Origin: Nannochloropsis salina CCMP1776 | Taxonomy: Eukaryota > Sar > Eustigmatophyceae > Eustigmatales > Monodopsidaceae | DNA length: 64,000 nt | Direction of reading: 5' to 3' | Assembly (NCBI GenBank): GCA_004565275.1 | Contig: SDOX01000010.1 | Span: 753,446 to 817,445, forward strand | Part shown: positions 9,346 to 19,499 of the stretch, one piece after another | How positions within the stretch are numbered: the stretch's first letter is position 1 | Layout: each line of letters begins with the position of its first letter | Position numbers and translations under genes: made by a program | Notes under the pieces: model-generated | Database searches by the model: none | The model's input: the letters and a program-made list of their open reading frames with translations, nothing else | Told to the model about the DNA's origin: nothing

Positions 9346-11913
9346 ATGCTTTCGCGGTGCGCCAGATGGGGCAGTGCAGAGCTAGCGGCGGCTATCATCT
9401 ACGTCTGCTTGGTCGTTGTTTTTGCCTCAAGCGTTGAAGCCAAGCCAGCGTCACATAGATGGAGCGGTACCGCAAGCAGGTAGGGGAAGTTGGAAGCGAA
9501 CAAAAGACAAAGCGTGCGAAGAGGCTTAGTTGCACGAATTATCACGACGCAAGGTGGATCGCGGATTTTTTGATGCGCATGATCATACCTTTACAGGAAT
9601 TTGGCCTTCTTACCCAGATTCAGTGGACAAAGATCCTCCGTAGTAATGCCTCGTACGACGACGCCTCCCATGACGATGCCTGACGGCGCCTCTCGGTTCT
9701 CTGGATCGACTGGACTACATGCAAACCTTATCACAACCTTTTTAGACAGTCTTTTTGGACCCTCCAAGTCCAGCAAAGGGGGACTCAACATCACCGAGAC
9801 TCACGAAGTGGTTGTAATCGGCGCCGGGGTCGCCGGGTTGGTGGCGGCCAAGACTTTGGCGGCGGAAGGTAAAGATGTGGTGGTTGTAGAAGCGGCCAAT
9901 CAAGTGGGTGGACGGGTGCAAACGGATGAGTACAAAGGCTTTCTCCTGGACCGGGGGTTCCAAGTCTTCATAGAGGCCTATCCCGCAGTCAAACGGCAGC
10001 TAGACTACCAGGCGCTCGACCTTCAGTCTTTCTGGCCGGGCGCGCTGGTACGCGCTGACGGAGGCTTTCACACCGTAGCAGACCCTTTCCGGCGCCCGCA
10101 GGACTTGATCAAAGGCTTGCTGGCTCCAGTGGGTTCCTTGGGCGATAAATTTAAGGTGGGGCTCCTTCGGGTCCAGGCCACCCTCACACCGCTGCGAGCC
10201 ATCTTCGACAGTGCCGAAACAGACACGCTGACCCATCTAAGCAAAACCAAAGGCCTGAGCCCCGCGATTATCGAGCGCTTCTTCACGCCCTTCTACCAAG
10301 GCATCTACCTGGCCCCCTTGGCAGAGCAGTCCTCCCGCATGTTCGACTTCGTCTTCCGAATGTTCGCCGAAGGAGGCATTTCCCTCCCCGCTCGCGGCAT
10401 TCGGGCCGTGCCGGAGCAACTAGCCGCAACCCTGCCCAAGGGGAGCCTGCAGCTGGGCGTGGCGGCCCTGCGCGTGGGGAGAGGCTTTGTGGAGCTCTCG
10501 GACGGCCGGGTCCTGGGTGCGGAGGCCGTGGTCGTAGCCACGGAGGAAGAGACGGCCCGCAAGCTCTTGAAGAAGGAGCTGGTGCGGGAGCGGCCCAAGC
10601 CGCTGGGAGGGAGAGGGTCTACTTGTCTCTACTACGCCGTCCCAGGCCCGGCTCCCATCCGAGAACCGCTCTTGGTCCTGAACGGGGAAAGCGCCGCGTT
10701 GGGAGGGAGGCCGGGCACAACAAGCGGGGGCGCGGGGGGCGGCACGGCTGGAGTGGCCAAGACTGCAGGCATCCGAACGGGCAGGGCGTCGGCGAGAGGC
10801 GCCAAGAAAGCGGACACGGCCTCCCCTTCCCCATCTCCCTCGTCCTCCCGGCCCGCGTCGCGTTATCCCGTGAACAACGTGGTTTTTCTCAGTAATATAG
10901 CCCCAACCTACGCTCCCCCCGGCCAGACACTGGTCAGTGTCACCGTCGTCGGCACGCCCGCGGTCACCGATGCCGTCCTGGACAAGGCGGTCAAGGAGCA
11001 GCTTGGGGACTGGTTCGGACGGGAGGCAGTGCTGGGGCAATGGGAGCTATTGCGCATCTACCGCATCCCCTACGCCCAGCCTCGACAGGTGCCCCCCACG
11101 GGCCCGAGCTTCGTCCTTCCTGCCGCCGTCGACTGGGCGCAGGCCGGGGAGGGCGGGGAGGGGCTCTTCGTAGCGGGGGACTACAGGAACACGGCTACCT
11201 TGAACGGGGCATGCGAGAGTGGCGAGCGGGCAGCCAAGGCAGTGCTGGCACATTTGGCGGCCCACCCCCCGGGGGAGGAGCGACGGCAGGGCATAGAGGG
11301 AGGGACCTTGCGGAAGGAGACTTGGGAGGAGGGAGATGGGAGAGGCGGGAAAAGAATACCCGACGCGGAGGCGCAACCCTCCCTGGCTGCGTCGTCCTCC
11401 TCCACGAGCACGTCTGCCCTCCCCAGCCGTCCCTCCATGCCTAGACGGAGCCACCGAGGCCAAGACGCGACGGAGGCCTTCGCGCGCTTCCGTCAAGAGA
11501 ACGAGAGGGGCCGGAGCACCATCCAGGGCGTGGTTTCTGGTATGGAGGGCCGCCGCGGCAGTCCAATAGTGTCGCGTTTCAGAGAGGTCAGTGAGGCCCG
11601 CCAGTCGCCCGTGGTGGCTGAAAAGGATATGGCGAGAGCGCGCGCAGCTGCCTTGCGGGTTGTAGCGCCACAGCCGGCGTCGAGTGTGGTGGACGAGGGA
11701 TTCAACCTGTCACGGTTTAGAAGCGACCCTGACGAGAGGAAACGCATCATCATGGACAAAGCTGCATTTACCGCGCCCAAAGAGGGAATGAGGCAAATGA
11801 CATCATCTTCAGCCTTAACTCCGTCACCTGCCGCGTCGACCAGTGCTACATTACGAAGCAGTGGAGTCCGCAGCGATGCAAGTAGCGGTCGAGAATCACG
11901 CTTTCGAGATTAG
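9346..11913 (+). CDS. FAD-dependent amine oxidase / phytoene-desaturase-like oxidoreductase with leader peptide
   Basis: Exon 1 is 9346-9479, the intron 9480-9596 (GTAGGG...TTACAG), exon 2 runs from 9597; the phase-2 junction gives ASR/NLAF and 816 residues. Exon 1 encodes a secretory-type leader (AAAIIYVCLVVVFASSVEA), followed by a basic, Ser/Thr-rich stretch suited to a bipartite plastid signal. The FAD dinucleotide fold follows: VVVIGAGVAGLVAAKTLAAE, then VVVVEAANQVGGR, and near the end of the catalytic part FVAGDYRNTATLNGACESG, the second FAD contact. The segment LDRGFQVFIEAYPAVKR is typical of the cyanobacterial/plant amine-oxidase-fold group near phytoene desaturases and protoporphyrinogen oxidase. 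Substrate unknown; carotenoid or tetrapyrrole chemistry is a guess. Odd points: a Gly/Ala/Ser-rich insertion of about 70 residues before RYPVNNVVFLSN, and a C-terminal extension of over 200 residues without recognisable domain. Without the leader exon the first ATG would be 9646. Confidence 0.8.
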
Positions 11914-12500
11914 TTTGGAGTGATCAGTTCTTGATGCGAATGAATTCGAAGTGTTCTATGATTTGTTCTTAAATGTTGTGGTATTTGAAAGAATTACATT
12001 TATGCCACAGTTGTGCATTTCGCTTCGATAAACATTCATACCAACCGCATGATACGCGTACAAATTCTACCCCTTGAGCAGTAGGGCCGTTCCTTACATG
12101 CTCTTGACGACAAGAAAGGGTTTCTTTAACCCTGTGCCCCCAGTCACCCTGATCAGACTCGACCTGCATGGGCCGTACACCACGGTACCAGCGCACAGAG
12201 CCATCAATATACCTTCGTACACAAGACCTTTTGAAGAGAAAAACGGCTAGTTCTAGCAGCAGCATGCGCCTCAGTGAAAAAATATATGAAGTCATTCGAC
12301 AGGATATAATTTATGAAGAGTCTTTGCCGTAGGTCGAGGATGACTGTAACCTCCCGGCTTCGCACGTCGGGGTCCTGGTCTGCAAAGGCGCTGGGCTTGC
12401 CAACTCGGTGGATTAGTGTAGCCGTCACAAAAACAGAAATCACGCTAATAGTCTACTGGACACACGAATACAGCTCCAGAAAAGAAGCATACCCAGTGGC
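11914..12500. other. Intergenic region upstream of DNAJC21
   Basis: 587 bp, AT-rich at its left end (likely 3' UTR of the oxidoreductase). No convincing coding frame, RNA gene or repeat; it should contain the DNAJC21 promoter, but I see no clear core element. Confidence 0.4.
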
Positions 12501-14236
12501 ATGGCCGCGAATGGGAAGGAATGCTACTACTCCGTGCTGGGATTGGAAAGGTAAATGTGTGGGAGGGTATCCGGTGTTCCTATGGTACTCCTATTTGGTT
12601 TCCTGACAAGCGTGATATAAAGTAATTTTTGGGTGTTACTTTCTGCACAAGCATGAAGAGATAATGCTCCTCTTACGATGTGTGTTACAGGCCAAGTCTT
12701 TGTGAGATGCCGGCATCACTGAGCTCTCTCACGTACTGTATTACCTTGGAACGCTCCAACCCGAACAGGACGGCCTCAGAGACGGATGTCAAAGTCGCAT
12801 ACAGAAAGGTGCGTGCTACGATTATGTCTCCTCTGTTACCTTATTCGTTGAGGGAGTGGCTCAGATGTTAAGAGGTCCATTCACGTTTTGGGGGATCAAT
12901 CCAATTCCTCTCACGCTTGCTTTCCATCTTGGCAACTTCCTGGCTGTAGCTTGCCCTGAAGCACCACCCGGATAAAAACGTCGGCAACGAGGCAGCAACT
13001 GCGATTTTTCAGCTTATTCAAGAAGCGCATGCCGTCCTGAGCGACGCCCGTGAGCGCTCGTGGTACGACTCGCACCGGGACGAAATCCTGCGTGGGGAGG
13101 ATGAGGAAGAGGAGGACGAGCCTCGAGGTGGACGTCCAAGGTCAGGAAAGGGGGGAAAGAAGCGAGGCAGCCGCTACGTGGTGAACGTCTGGCCTTTTTT
13201 TAGCGCCTCTGCCTTCAACGGGTATGGGGACAGGGACGAGGGGTTCTACGCGGTCTACCGGCGTGTCTTTGAGCGAGTCGATGCGAGGGAGAGGGAGGGT
13301 GCCGTGGCGACGGCCCAGTATCCCCCCTCCCCGGGATTCGGGGGCCCCAAGACGGTGTGGGCTGACGTGGCGGCGTTTTACGGATACTGGGGCGACTTCG
13401 TCTCCCGCCTCTCCTTCGGGTGGGAAGACGAATACCGGGAGCAGGACGCGCCGTCGCGGCAAGTGCGGCGGGCGATGGAGAAGGAGAACAGGAAAAGCCG
13501 GGAGGCCGGCCGAAAGGAGTACCAGGAGGCGGTGCGGGCGTTGGTGGAGTTTGTGAAGAGGAGGGACAAGCGCGTCATGCAGCGGCAGGTGCAGGGGAAG
13601 AGGGAGGAAGCGGCGCGGATACAGGCGGAGGCGGAGGAGGCGAAGGTGAAGGCGGAGAAATTTCGTCGGGAGAGGGAGATTTGGCTGCAGGAACAGACGC
13701 GGCTATGGGAGGAGGAAGAAGTGCGGCGGGTGGAGGAGGGGGAAGAGGGCAGGTCTGCTTCCGTGCGGCTCGCCGACGAGGAGAGTAGCGGGGAGAGCGA
13801 GGAGGAGCAGGCAGGGGCCGGGGGGGGGCGCGAGAGCCGGCGGTGGAAGCCGAGGAAAGGCAAAAAGAAAGGGGGGAGGAAGGACGTGGTGTACGAGTGT
13901 GTGGTGTGTGCGAAGACCTTCAAGTCGGAGAAGCAGCTGAACAACCACAAGCAAAGCCGCGCGCATCGGAAGATGGTGGAGACTCTACAGGCGGAGTTTG
14001 GGGACTTGGAGGGGTTGGAGGAGGAGGAGGAGATGGAGGGTGAGATGGAGGAGGGGGAAGGGGGGAGGGGGTGGGGAAGGAGGAGGGAGGGGCAGAGAGC
14101 GGGGCCGACGAGAGAGTGGCGGGAGACGGGCCCAGGAGAGAGAGGGGGCGGGGACCCGACGTGGGGGAGGAAGAGGAAGACGCGAACGGGGCTTCTCATG
14201 CGGGAGCTGCGACTTCCGAGCACGCTTCCGATGTGA
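12501..14236 (+). CDS. DNAJC21: DNAJC21/JJJ1-type J-domain and zinc-finger protein (60S ribosome biogenesis)
   Basis: Three exons: 12501-12550, 12769-12808, and 12950 onwards, with introns GTAAAT...ACAG and GTGCGT...GTAG. The 458-residue product opens with a J-domain (CYYSVLGLER/TASETDVKVAYRK/LALKHHPDKN; HPD at 36-38), where both splice joins fall within conserved text. Then comes the JJJ1-specific WPFFSASAFNGYGDRDEGFYAVY region, a long charged coiled coil, and one C2H2 zinc finger near residue 345 (YECVVCAKTFKSEKQLNNHKQSRAH). Yeast JJJ1/human DNAJC21 stimulate Hsp70 to release shuttling factors from cytosolic pre-60S particles. The annotated end (MRELRLPSTLPM) looks unnatural: after G-rich runs near 14050-14085 another frame reads an acidic Ser/Glu tail ending SSSEEEDRD at about 14373. 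A one-base slip in the G-runs, real or from assembly, would explain this. No second C-terminal zinc finger is seen. Confidence 0.87.
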
Positions 14237-14595
14237 GTACTTCGAGCGTAAGCAGGGAGGGAGAGAGGGGAAGCAGCGGCAGTGAGGACTCGGACGTAGA
14301 ACGCGTCACTTGCCAAGCTAACCGCTTCTCCTTTGTCGAGGAGTCCTCCTCCGAGGAGGAAGATAGAGACTGAACGAGGCTGATGAATGGGAAGAGTAGG
14401 CTTGGGCTCGAAAAACATTGTTGCACAGGACACCAATGTAAACACAGTACTTCACAGTGCTCGGCGCCCTAAGAGGCCGTCCGTCTGACCCGGCGCGGGA
14501 TCTGCCCAATCTCCTGTTTTCCTTTTACATCGCCTATTTCTGTCACTAGAAAGTGTCTCACACACTTTATGCACACTCTTCATCTCATTGCATCT
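14237..14595. other. Region between DNAJC21 and the downstream - strand gene
   Basis: The first 137 bases probably encode the true acidic C-terminus of DNAJC21 in a shifted frame (to about 14373). The rest is likely the two facing 3' UTRs. No other feature seen. Confidence 0.4.
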
Positions 14596-15301
14596 TCAAA
14601 ATCGCTCGGCTAGGCCGCATCCCGGACTCAAACCCTCCTCCAAAATGTACATGTCTTCCGCTTCCTCCCCGTGCGGATTGATTTTCCTGTCCTCGATGCA
14701 CCGTTGCTGGTACCACACTTGATTGATGACACGCACTACGATATCATATGCATCCTCTTCAAGTGCGTCCTGCTCTTCGTCGAAAAAGAGTTCGGGAGCG
14801 CCAGGGCTTCGACGGCACAAGGGATGGATACGCATGAACTGATTGACCACGCCTACCCCCAACGTCCGCGTGTCTAGCGCTGGAAGTTGGCCTTTCCGAC
14901 GCTGCTCCTCCGTAATACGGTACTCGACGACGTCACCCTCCAATAAATGAAGTTCTATGGGAGAAGAGGGAGGGAAATCGGTGGCAGGCGGCGCGCTTGT
15001 CGTCGGGACGTTCGAGCCTGATTCTCGACGGACGCGACAGGCAGCACCAGGTGTTAGAATGTGCTGCTCGGAAGCAATAATCGAAAAGTATCTTGCAGAT
15101 ATTGCTCGATCGCCGCAACACTGCCGCCTCCCCGTTGAGAAAATCAATCGATGGCAAAAGCTGTGACATGGGATGTTGCATGCTGGTGTAATCGGGACAG
15201 AAATGGCCAATACATTACGAAAGCACTTACCCTTCACACGAAACGAGCCATGATGTGAGAAGCAGCAGTGTTATCAACCTCGGCGTCCTGAAGTACAACA
15301 T
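14596..15301 (-). CDS. Signal-peptide-bearing protein of unknown function
   Basis: No family recognised. Exon 1 (15231-15301) encodes MLYFRTPRLITLLLLTSWLV and then SCEG, a textbook signal peptide, and ends at a GGTAAGT donor. A 48-base intron ends TTACACCAG, and exon 2 starts at 15182. The strongest coding block is the 3' part: SEQHILTPGAACRVRRE, LLEGDVVEYRITEEQRRKGQ, FFDEEQDALEEDAYDIVVRV, VWYQQRCIEDRKINPHGEEA, ending GLAERF. Reaching this frame from exon 2 needs one more junction around 15060-15130. A 57-base intron from GTGTTGCGG to CCGAG fits by phase but has a weak acceptor. The mature part is acidic, with three cysteines and no membrane segment, so a secreted or ER-lumenal protein is likely. 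The leader and the C-terminal block are well supported; the joining is not. Confidence 0.5.
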
Positions 15302-15813
15302 GCTTGTGGGAGGAGATACAATACATGAGACAACGTCTGATATATTCTAGTTGGCAGCTCCAACCTCCTCCCTCCCCTCGCCTGCAATCCGTCTCGCTTG
15401 TTCAATTATCACTTGTTTATTATCCATACGCTATGAACAAGCGTTAGCGGACTCTAGGAAAGTTTCATTATAGACACTGGAAGAAGCAAGCGAGATCCTC
15501 TTTCTCCTTCCGGCTGAAAGTGTTGAACGCTTCTTGTCAAAGAAATCGCTACGACTGCTCCTTGTGCTTCGCATTCAAATGGCACCCACGAAATTAAGAA
15601 ATGTCAATGTTTTAGAGGGAAAGCGAGGGGCGGTTGGTTACTTAAAAACAAGAGCAACAGGGGAAGGGGAGAGAAGAAGCAATGAGACTACTGTAAATAA
15701 CAATTTGCTTTGTGTACGAACTACAGCTTTTCACAAAGGTAGCGCCGAACATACCTCCGTCTAATGTACAAAGTGCACGCGTCTTTCCATGCATTCCCTG
15801 CCTTCCTTTCCCC
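15302..15813. other. Intergenic region downstream of FAN1
   Basis: 512 bp between the FAN1 stop and the start of the next - strand gene. It holds the FAN1 3' UTR and the promoter of the signal-peptide gene. Pyrimidine-rich patches only; nothing recognisable. Confidence 0.4.
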
Positions 15814-18800
15814 CTACGCTTTCCTCCTCTGTGCTCCCGGTCGGAAACCCCTCTCATTACCCTCCACTACCCTGGCCACTTCCACCCTTACCCCCACCCG
15901 TACCAGCTTGTCGATCCAGTACTTCTGAGCCCAACTCAGGCTGTCCCCAGGGCCTTTCACTTCCACGAACCTGACCATGGCTGGCATTCCTCCGTGCGGA
16001 CCTGCATCCCGCCAGAGCAATAAATCCGGAAAGCCATGGCTGAGCAAGGAGTAATCTCTTATCAAGGTCTCGCAGAGCAACATCAATGCCGATGAGCCGA
16101 GGGCCTCCGCCACCGTCTGTAGCACAGGTAAGGAGAACGTCGTCCAATCGATCCCCAGACAGATAGTGCCGTGATAGCGGGCGTGGTTCTCCGCCAGCAG
16201 GGCCCCCGATTCCCCCCGTTGAATACGGGCTAGCACCTGCTCCAGGGCGCTAACTCTCCCAGGACATGACTTCAGGAAGCCTCGATTATGCTGCAAGTCA
16301 CAAGGGGCATGTTGATACCGACAGCTTTGGGTGCTGCGTGTACCAGGACTGCTCCTTGTGCGACAGTCAGGTCTGCCGCCGTTGGCACCCTGGGAGGACA
16401 TCTCGACGATGCTCTCGTTCTCCGAGTGGGCCGGTTGCGCCGACCACAGCACGTCCCAGCACAGGACTCCAAAGAGACTGAGCATGAGCCCGTTCTCCCA
16501 GTGCGCCCCCCGCCAATGCCCGGCCTGCTGGGGGTCTTCCTCGCGTATGCCCGGGAAACACCTCTCCCGCCCAGCCATCCCACCGCCTTCCCTCTGCAGC
16601 AAGCACGCAAGCACGCTGTCCTCCAGACTCTTCCCCTTCTGCCGCCACCCCTGTACTTCAGCCATCTTCAACTCGAGCTCAGGCGCCGTTTGTAATGCAG
16701 GAAAGGCGGGCTTCTTCCAGCGCCTGGGGGCTACGGCCAAGGACAGGCACTTGGCCTGGAGAAAGAGACGATCTTCTCCGTCCACGCGAGGGTCGGCGAG
16801 GGCGAGTTCGCAGGCTGCCAAGGCCTCCCCCGGGCGATTGCAGTGCACCAGGTCCAGGACCAGCCGTGAATGAAAATGGCCGCGGAGGGACCATGGCAAT
16901 GGCTCGCTCCCATCCAAGATGATCTTCAGGTAGTGGACCGCCTGGGCGTGCTTCCGGTCGCGCTCCAGGAGCCCGATCCCCCGGCCCATGACCCGGGCCA
17001 ACACCTTGAAGAGGATACCTGGCAGCTCTTCCAGTCCTCGGTACTCCGCGGGCACATCCAGCCGGAACCGGTGCGTTCCGGTGTTGACCTGGGTGACTTC
17101 CAGCGCCGCCAGCGACGTGCAACCTGGGTCCGAGACGACCGACCCGGATGCGTGGGCCGGGCGCATCGGCCGGGGAAGGAAGAGGTCGGACACCGTGTGC
17201 AAGCAGGCGTAGGCAGTCGCCGAGTCTCCAGAGGCCACAGCCGCTTCGAAGGCATCCGACAGGGAAAGGGTCGTGTCCGCAAATTGTATGTAGGCGCACG
17301 GGATCTCGGGGCTGCCCAGCCCCGGCCAAGCCACAGGCAGCTCCGAGCGAGGCGGACGCTCAGTCTTTTGGATGGTCGCCTCCGCCTCTTGGTCCTCGTC
17401 GTCTGCGCTCGACTCGGTGGACGTAGAGGGTCCTGGGGAAGCCAAAGGCAGCAGACCTTCCCCACGCCTGCCCTGACCCGCGCCGTCCACGTCACCTCTG
17501 CCGGCGAATCGTAATGTCTCCAAGTCGTTCCACCAGAGAACCACGGCGTCCTCTGCGTCGTACCCATTCGTCATGAAAAAGAGGGCGAATAGCCGCTGCA
17601 GCAACTTAGCAAGGCGGGGGGCGAGACAAACCAGTCGGAAGGACTGCTGCTGCTGCTGCTCTCCTCTCACCTGCAGCGGCGCCTGGGTCTCCTTCGCCAG
17701 CCACTTGACCAAGTCGTGCCCGAGCTTTCGCCGCACCCTCTCCGGGCTTCCTTCTTTCTGACACCTTTCCAGGAACGTGCTCAAGCTCTTCAAGGAGGCC
17801 TCCCGACTCGCGTTTCGACGGCCCCTCCAAGAGCAAGAGAGGCTCGAGGACGCGGCAGATGTGGCAGCAGCCGCGGAACCGAACAAGCACAGAGTCATTC
17901 GCGCCATTTCGTCGGCTCTCAAGGCGGCGAAAACGTCGTAGAGGTGCATCAATAAGGCGCCTTGGTCCCCCGTTACGTCTCTCACAACCTGCTGCTTCAC
18001 AAGCTCTTCGAGAGCGCCGGTGTCGTTCCGGTCGCTACTCTTTCCCTTCACAATCGTTTTCTTTCCTTCACGTTGCACGTGGACCCGGCAAATGGCCCTT
18101 GGGCTGTGAAAGCATTGCCAGAGCAAAGTCGCCGCTTCGGGAGAGAGGCCGACACGCAATTTTTGCAAGTCCTGCACGTCTTGCCGACAGCTTTTCAGGA
18201 CCTCACAACTTTCCAAAGCCCAGTTCAAAATGAATTTAAAATTTCGGTGAGATTTATCCCAAAATTTGGCGCCTTGAGCATTCCCATTCGGCAGAGATAA
18301 GACATCGTCGTCCTCCTCTCCCTCCACGTCCTGGATCACCTCGGGGTTTAAGATTGCCTGCCCGCCGCTCCTACCTTGATCTCTAACCAGGCCTTCGGCA
18401 TCTTCAACACTTCGACTAGACGAAGTTGAACAACCTGAAACATTCAAAATGCTACGGACGCCGGAGCCGTAGCGTCCAAAAATTGACGCGATACCCATCC
18501 CCGGCACGGCATTAAAGCGGTCATTGAATACCCCTCGATAGCACGCTGTGTATGCATGTCGTAACAGAGGTGGCGAAAAGCCCAGAAAGCGCTGCAATGC
18601 CACCTTTGCTGTGCTTTGCTCGTCTATGAGTCTCCCCCATGCTGGCACTGGAGGTAGGGGAGGCAAGGAGGGCAGAGTCTTGGTAGGATGGAGACTGTTG
18701 AGGGTGCTGCTGCCAAAGCCGTAGCCGTAGAGCGTGCTCGACTTCACCCGTTTTGAGCGTACTGTAAGGACCTCAATAATCTCCACTTCGTCGTCCTCTT

Positions 18801-18843
18801 CTTGTTCCCTTTTTTCTGTCTTGCTCCTTCCGTCACAAGGCAT
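15814..18843 (-). CDS. FAN1: FAN1-type structure-specific nuclease (VRR-NUC)
   Basis: Single exon, 1,009 residues, close to the 1,017 of human FAN1. The C-terminal VRR-NUC domain is clear: HGFPDLLLWRDAG..., then VRFVEVKGPGDSLSWAQKYW and KLVRVGVRVEVARV. The catalytic Asp of PD and the E-V-K triad are intact, and HWENGLMLSLFGVLCWDVLW fits the conserved upstream acidic residue. The middle shows the helical/TPR-like region (KHAQAVHYLKIILDG; LVLDLVHCNRPGEALAACELAL) and a winged-helix/SAP-like part. FAN1 unhooks DNA interstrand crosslinks and trims 5' flaps in the nucleus. No N-terminal UBZ zinc finger is visible; instead there is an acidic stretch (EEDDEVEIIEVL), so recruitment through ubiquitinated FANCD2 cannot be assumed. 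A PPLPPVPAWGRL proline stretch follows. It starts at the first ATG, with no competing upstream ATG. Confidence 0.9.
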   Translation of the reverse strand: MPCDGRSKTEKREQEEDDEVEIIEVLTVRSKRVKSSTLYGYGFGSSTLNSLHPTKTLPSLPPLPPVPAWGRLIDEQSTAKVALQRFLGFSPPLLRHAYTACYRGVFNDRFNAVPGMGIASIFGRYGSGVRSILNVSGCSTSSSRSVEDAEGLVRDQGRSGGQAILNPEVIQDVEGEEDDDVLSLPNGNAQGAKFWDKSHRNFKFILNWALESCEVLKSCRQDVQDLQKLRVGLSPEAATLLWQCFHSPRAICRVHVQREGKKTIVKGKSSDRNDTGALEELVKQQVVRDVTGDQGALLMHLYDVFAALRADEMARMTLCLFGSAAAATSAASSSLSCSWRGRRNASREASLKSLSTFLERCQKEGSPERVRRKLGHDLVKWLAKETQAPLQVRGEQQQQQSFRLVCLAPRLAKLLQRLFALFFMTNGYDAEDAVVLWWNDLETLRFAGRGDVDGAGQGRRGEGLLPLASPGPSTSTESSADDEDQEAEATIQKTERPPRSELPVAWPGLGSPEIPCAYIQFADTTLSLSDAFEAAVASGDSATAYACLHTVSDLFLPRPMRPAHASGSVVSDPGCTSLAALEVTQVNTGTHRFRLDVPAEYRGLEELPGILFKVLARVMGRGIGLLERDRKHAQAVHYLKIILDGSEPLPWSLRGHFHSRLVLDLVHCNRPGEALAACELALADPRVDGEDRLFLQAKCLSLAVAPRRWKKPAFPALQTAPELELKMAEVQGWRQKGKSLEDSVLACLLQREGGGMAGRERCFPGIREEDPQQAGHWRGAHWENGLMLSLFGVLCWDVLWSAQPAHSENESIVEMSSQGANGGRPDCRTRSSPGTRSTQSCRYQHAPCDLQHNRGFLKSCPGRVSALEQVLARIQRGESGALLAENHARYHGTICLGIDWTTFSLPVLQTVAEALGSSALMLLCETLIRDYSLLSHGFPDLLLWRDAGPHGGMPAMVRFVEVKGPGDSLSWAQKYWIDKLVRVGVRVEVARVVEGNERGFRPGAQRRKA

Positions 18844-19499
18844 GGTAAATATACCCCTTCGGGGTTTCTGACGTTGTTTTCACCCTATCATCTGATATGC
18901 GTGAGCGTGCAAATCAATGGTCATTCTGTTGCTTCAAGTGCATTGAAATTCACAAATTAGATCCACGCCATGGGCGTCGTCGTTCCTTAATTGACCAGCA
19001 AATCAAATCGCGGGACGTACGTGAAGGTTGTCCGCCGAGCGTTCCTGTGCCTTTCCATCCTCCGGGTAGATTTCTCCGGAATCGGAAGATGACGGTTCCG
19101 TGTTGCTTCGACTGAAAATGCACAGACAGCGGGGTATCCTTGATCTCGGAGATTTTGTAGAAGCTAATAAAAGGCATACTGGAAAAAGGTCTCTTGATGT
19201 TTACAAGAATAAGTATGACGCTTCTATGGCATTTGCCCATAACCTGAAGAACTACGCTTAAGCGATGAGCGACAAGTGCTGGCGTCGCTCGTTGCCTCCT
19301 CCCTTTATTCCATGATCCGGTGTAATATTTTCTGCATGCACAAATCAATTATAAGCTATACCTTTTAAAAGTATGCCTGACAAAACGCCTTCTTGCAACT
19401 TTGGAATCGACCATCAACTCCAAAAATCATTTTTTTTTCGTTCAATTATTTTTTAAAAAATCGCACAGGGTTCTCATATTCTGGTGCATCTCCATTCAT
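18844..19499. other. Intergenic region between FAN1 and the DUF4336 gene
   Basis: 656 bp including the FAN1 promoter and the DUF4336 3' UTR. AT-rich with T-runs around 19425-19450. The longest frames have no domain-like content. No RNA gene recognised. Confidence 0.4.

Noticed and set aside
13378-14445. 355-residue - strand frame rich in Ser, Leu and Pro
   Set aside because: It is the mirror of the Glu/Lys/Arg-rich coiled coil of DNAJC21; composition, not homology, keeps it open.
18897-19348. Short frames between FAN1 and the DUF4336 gene
   Set aside because: No homology-like content or splice logic; AT-rich regulatory DNA is the simpler reading.
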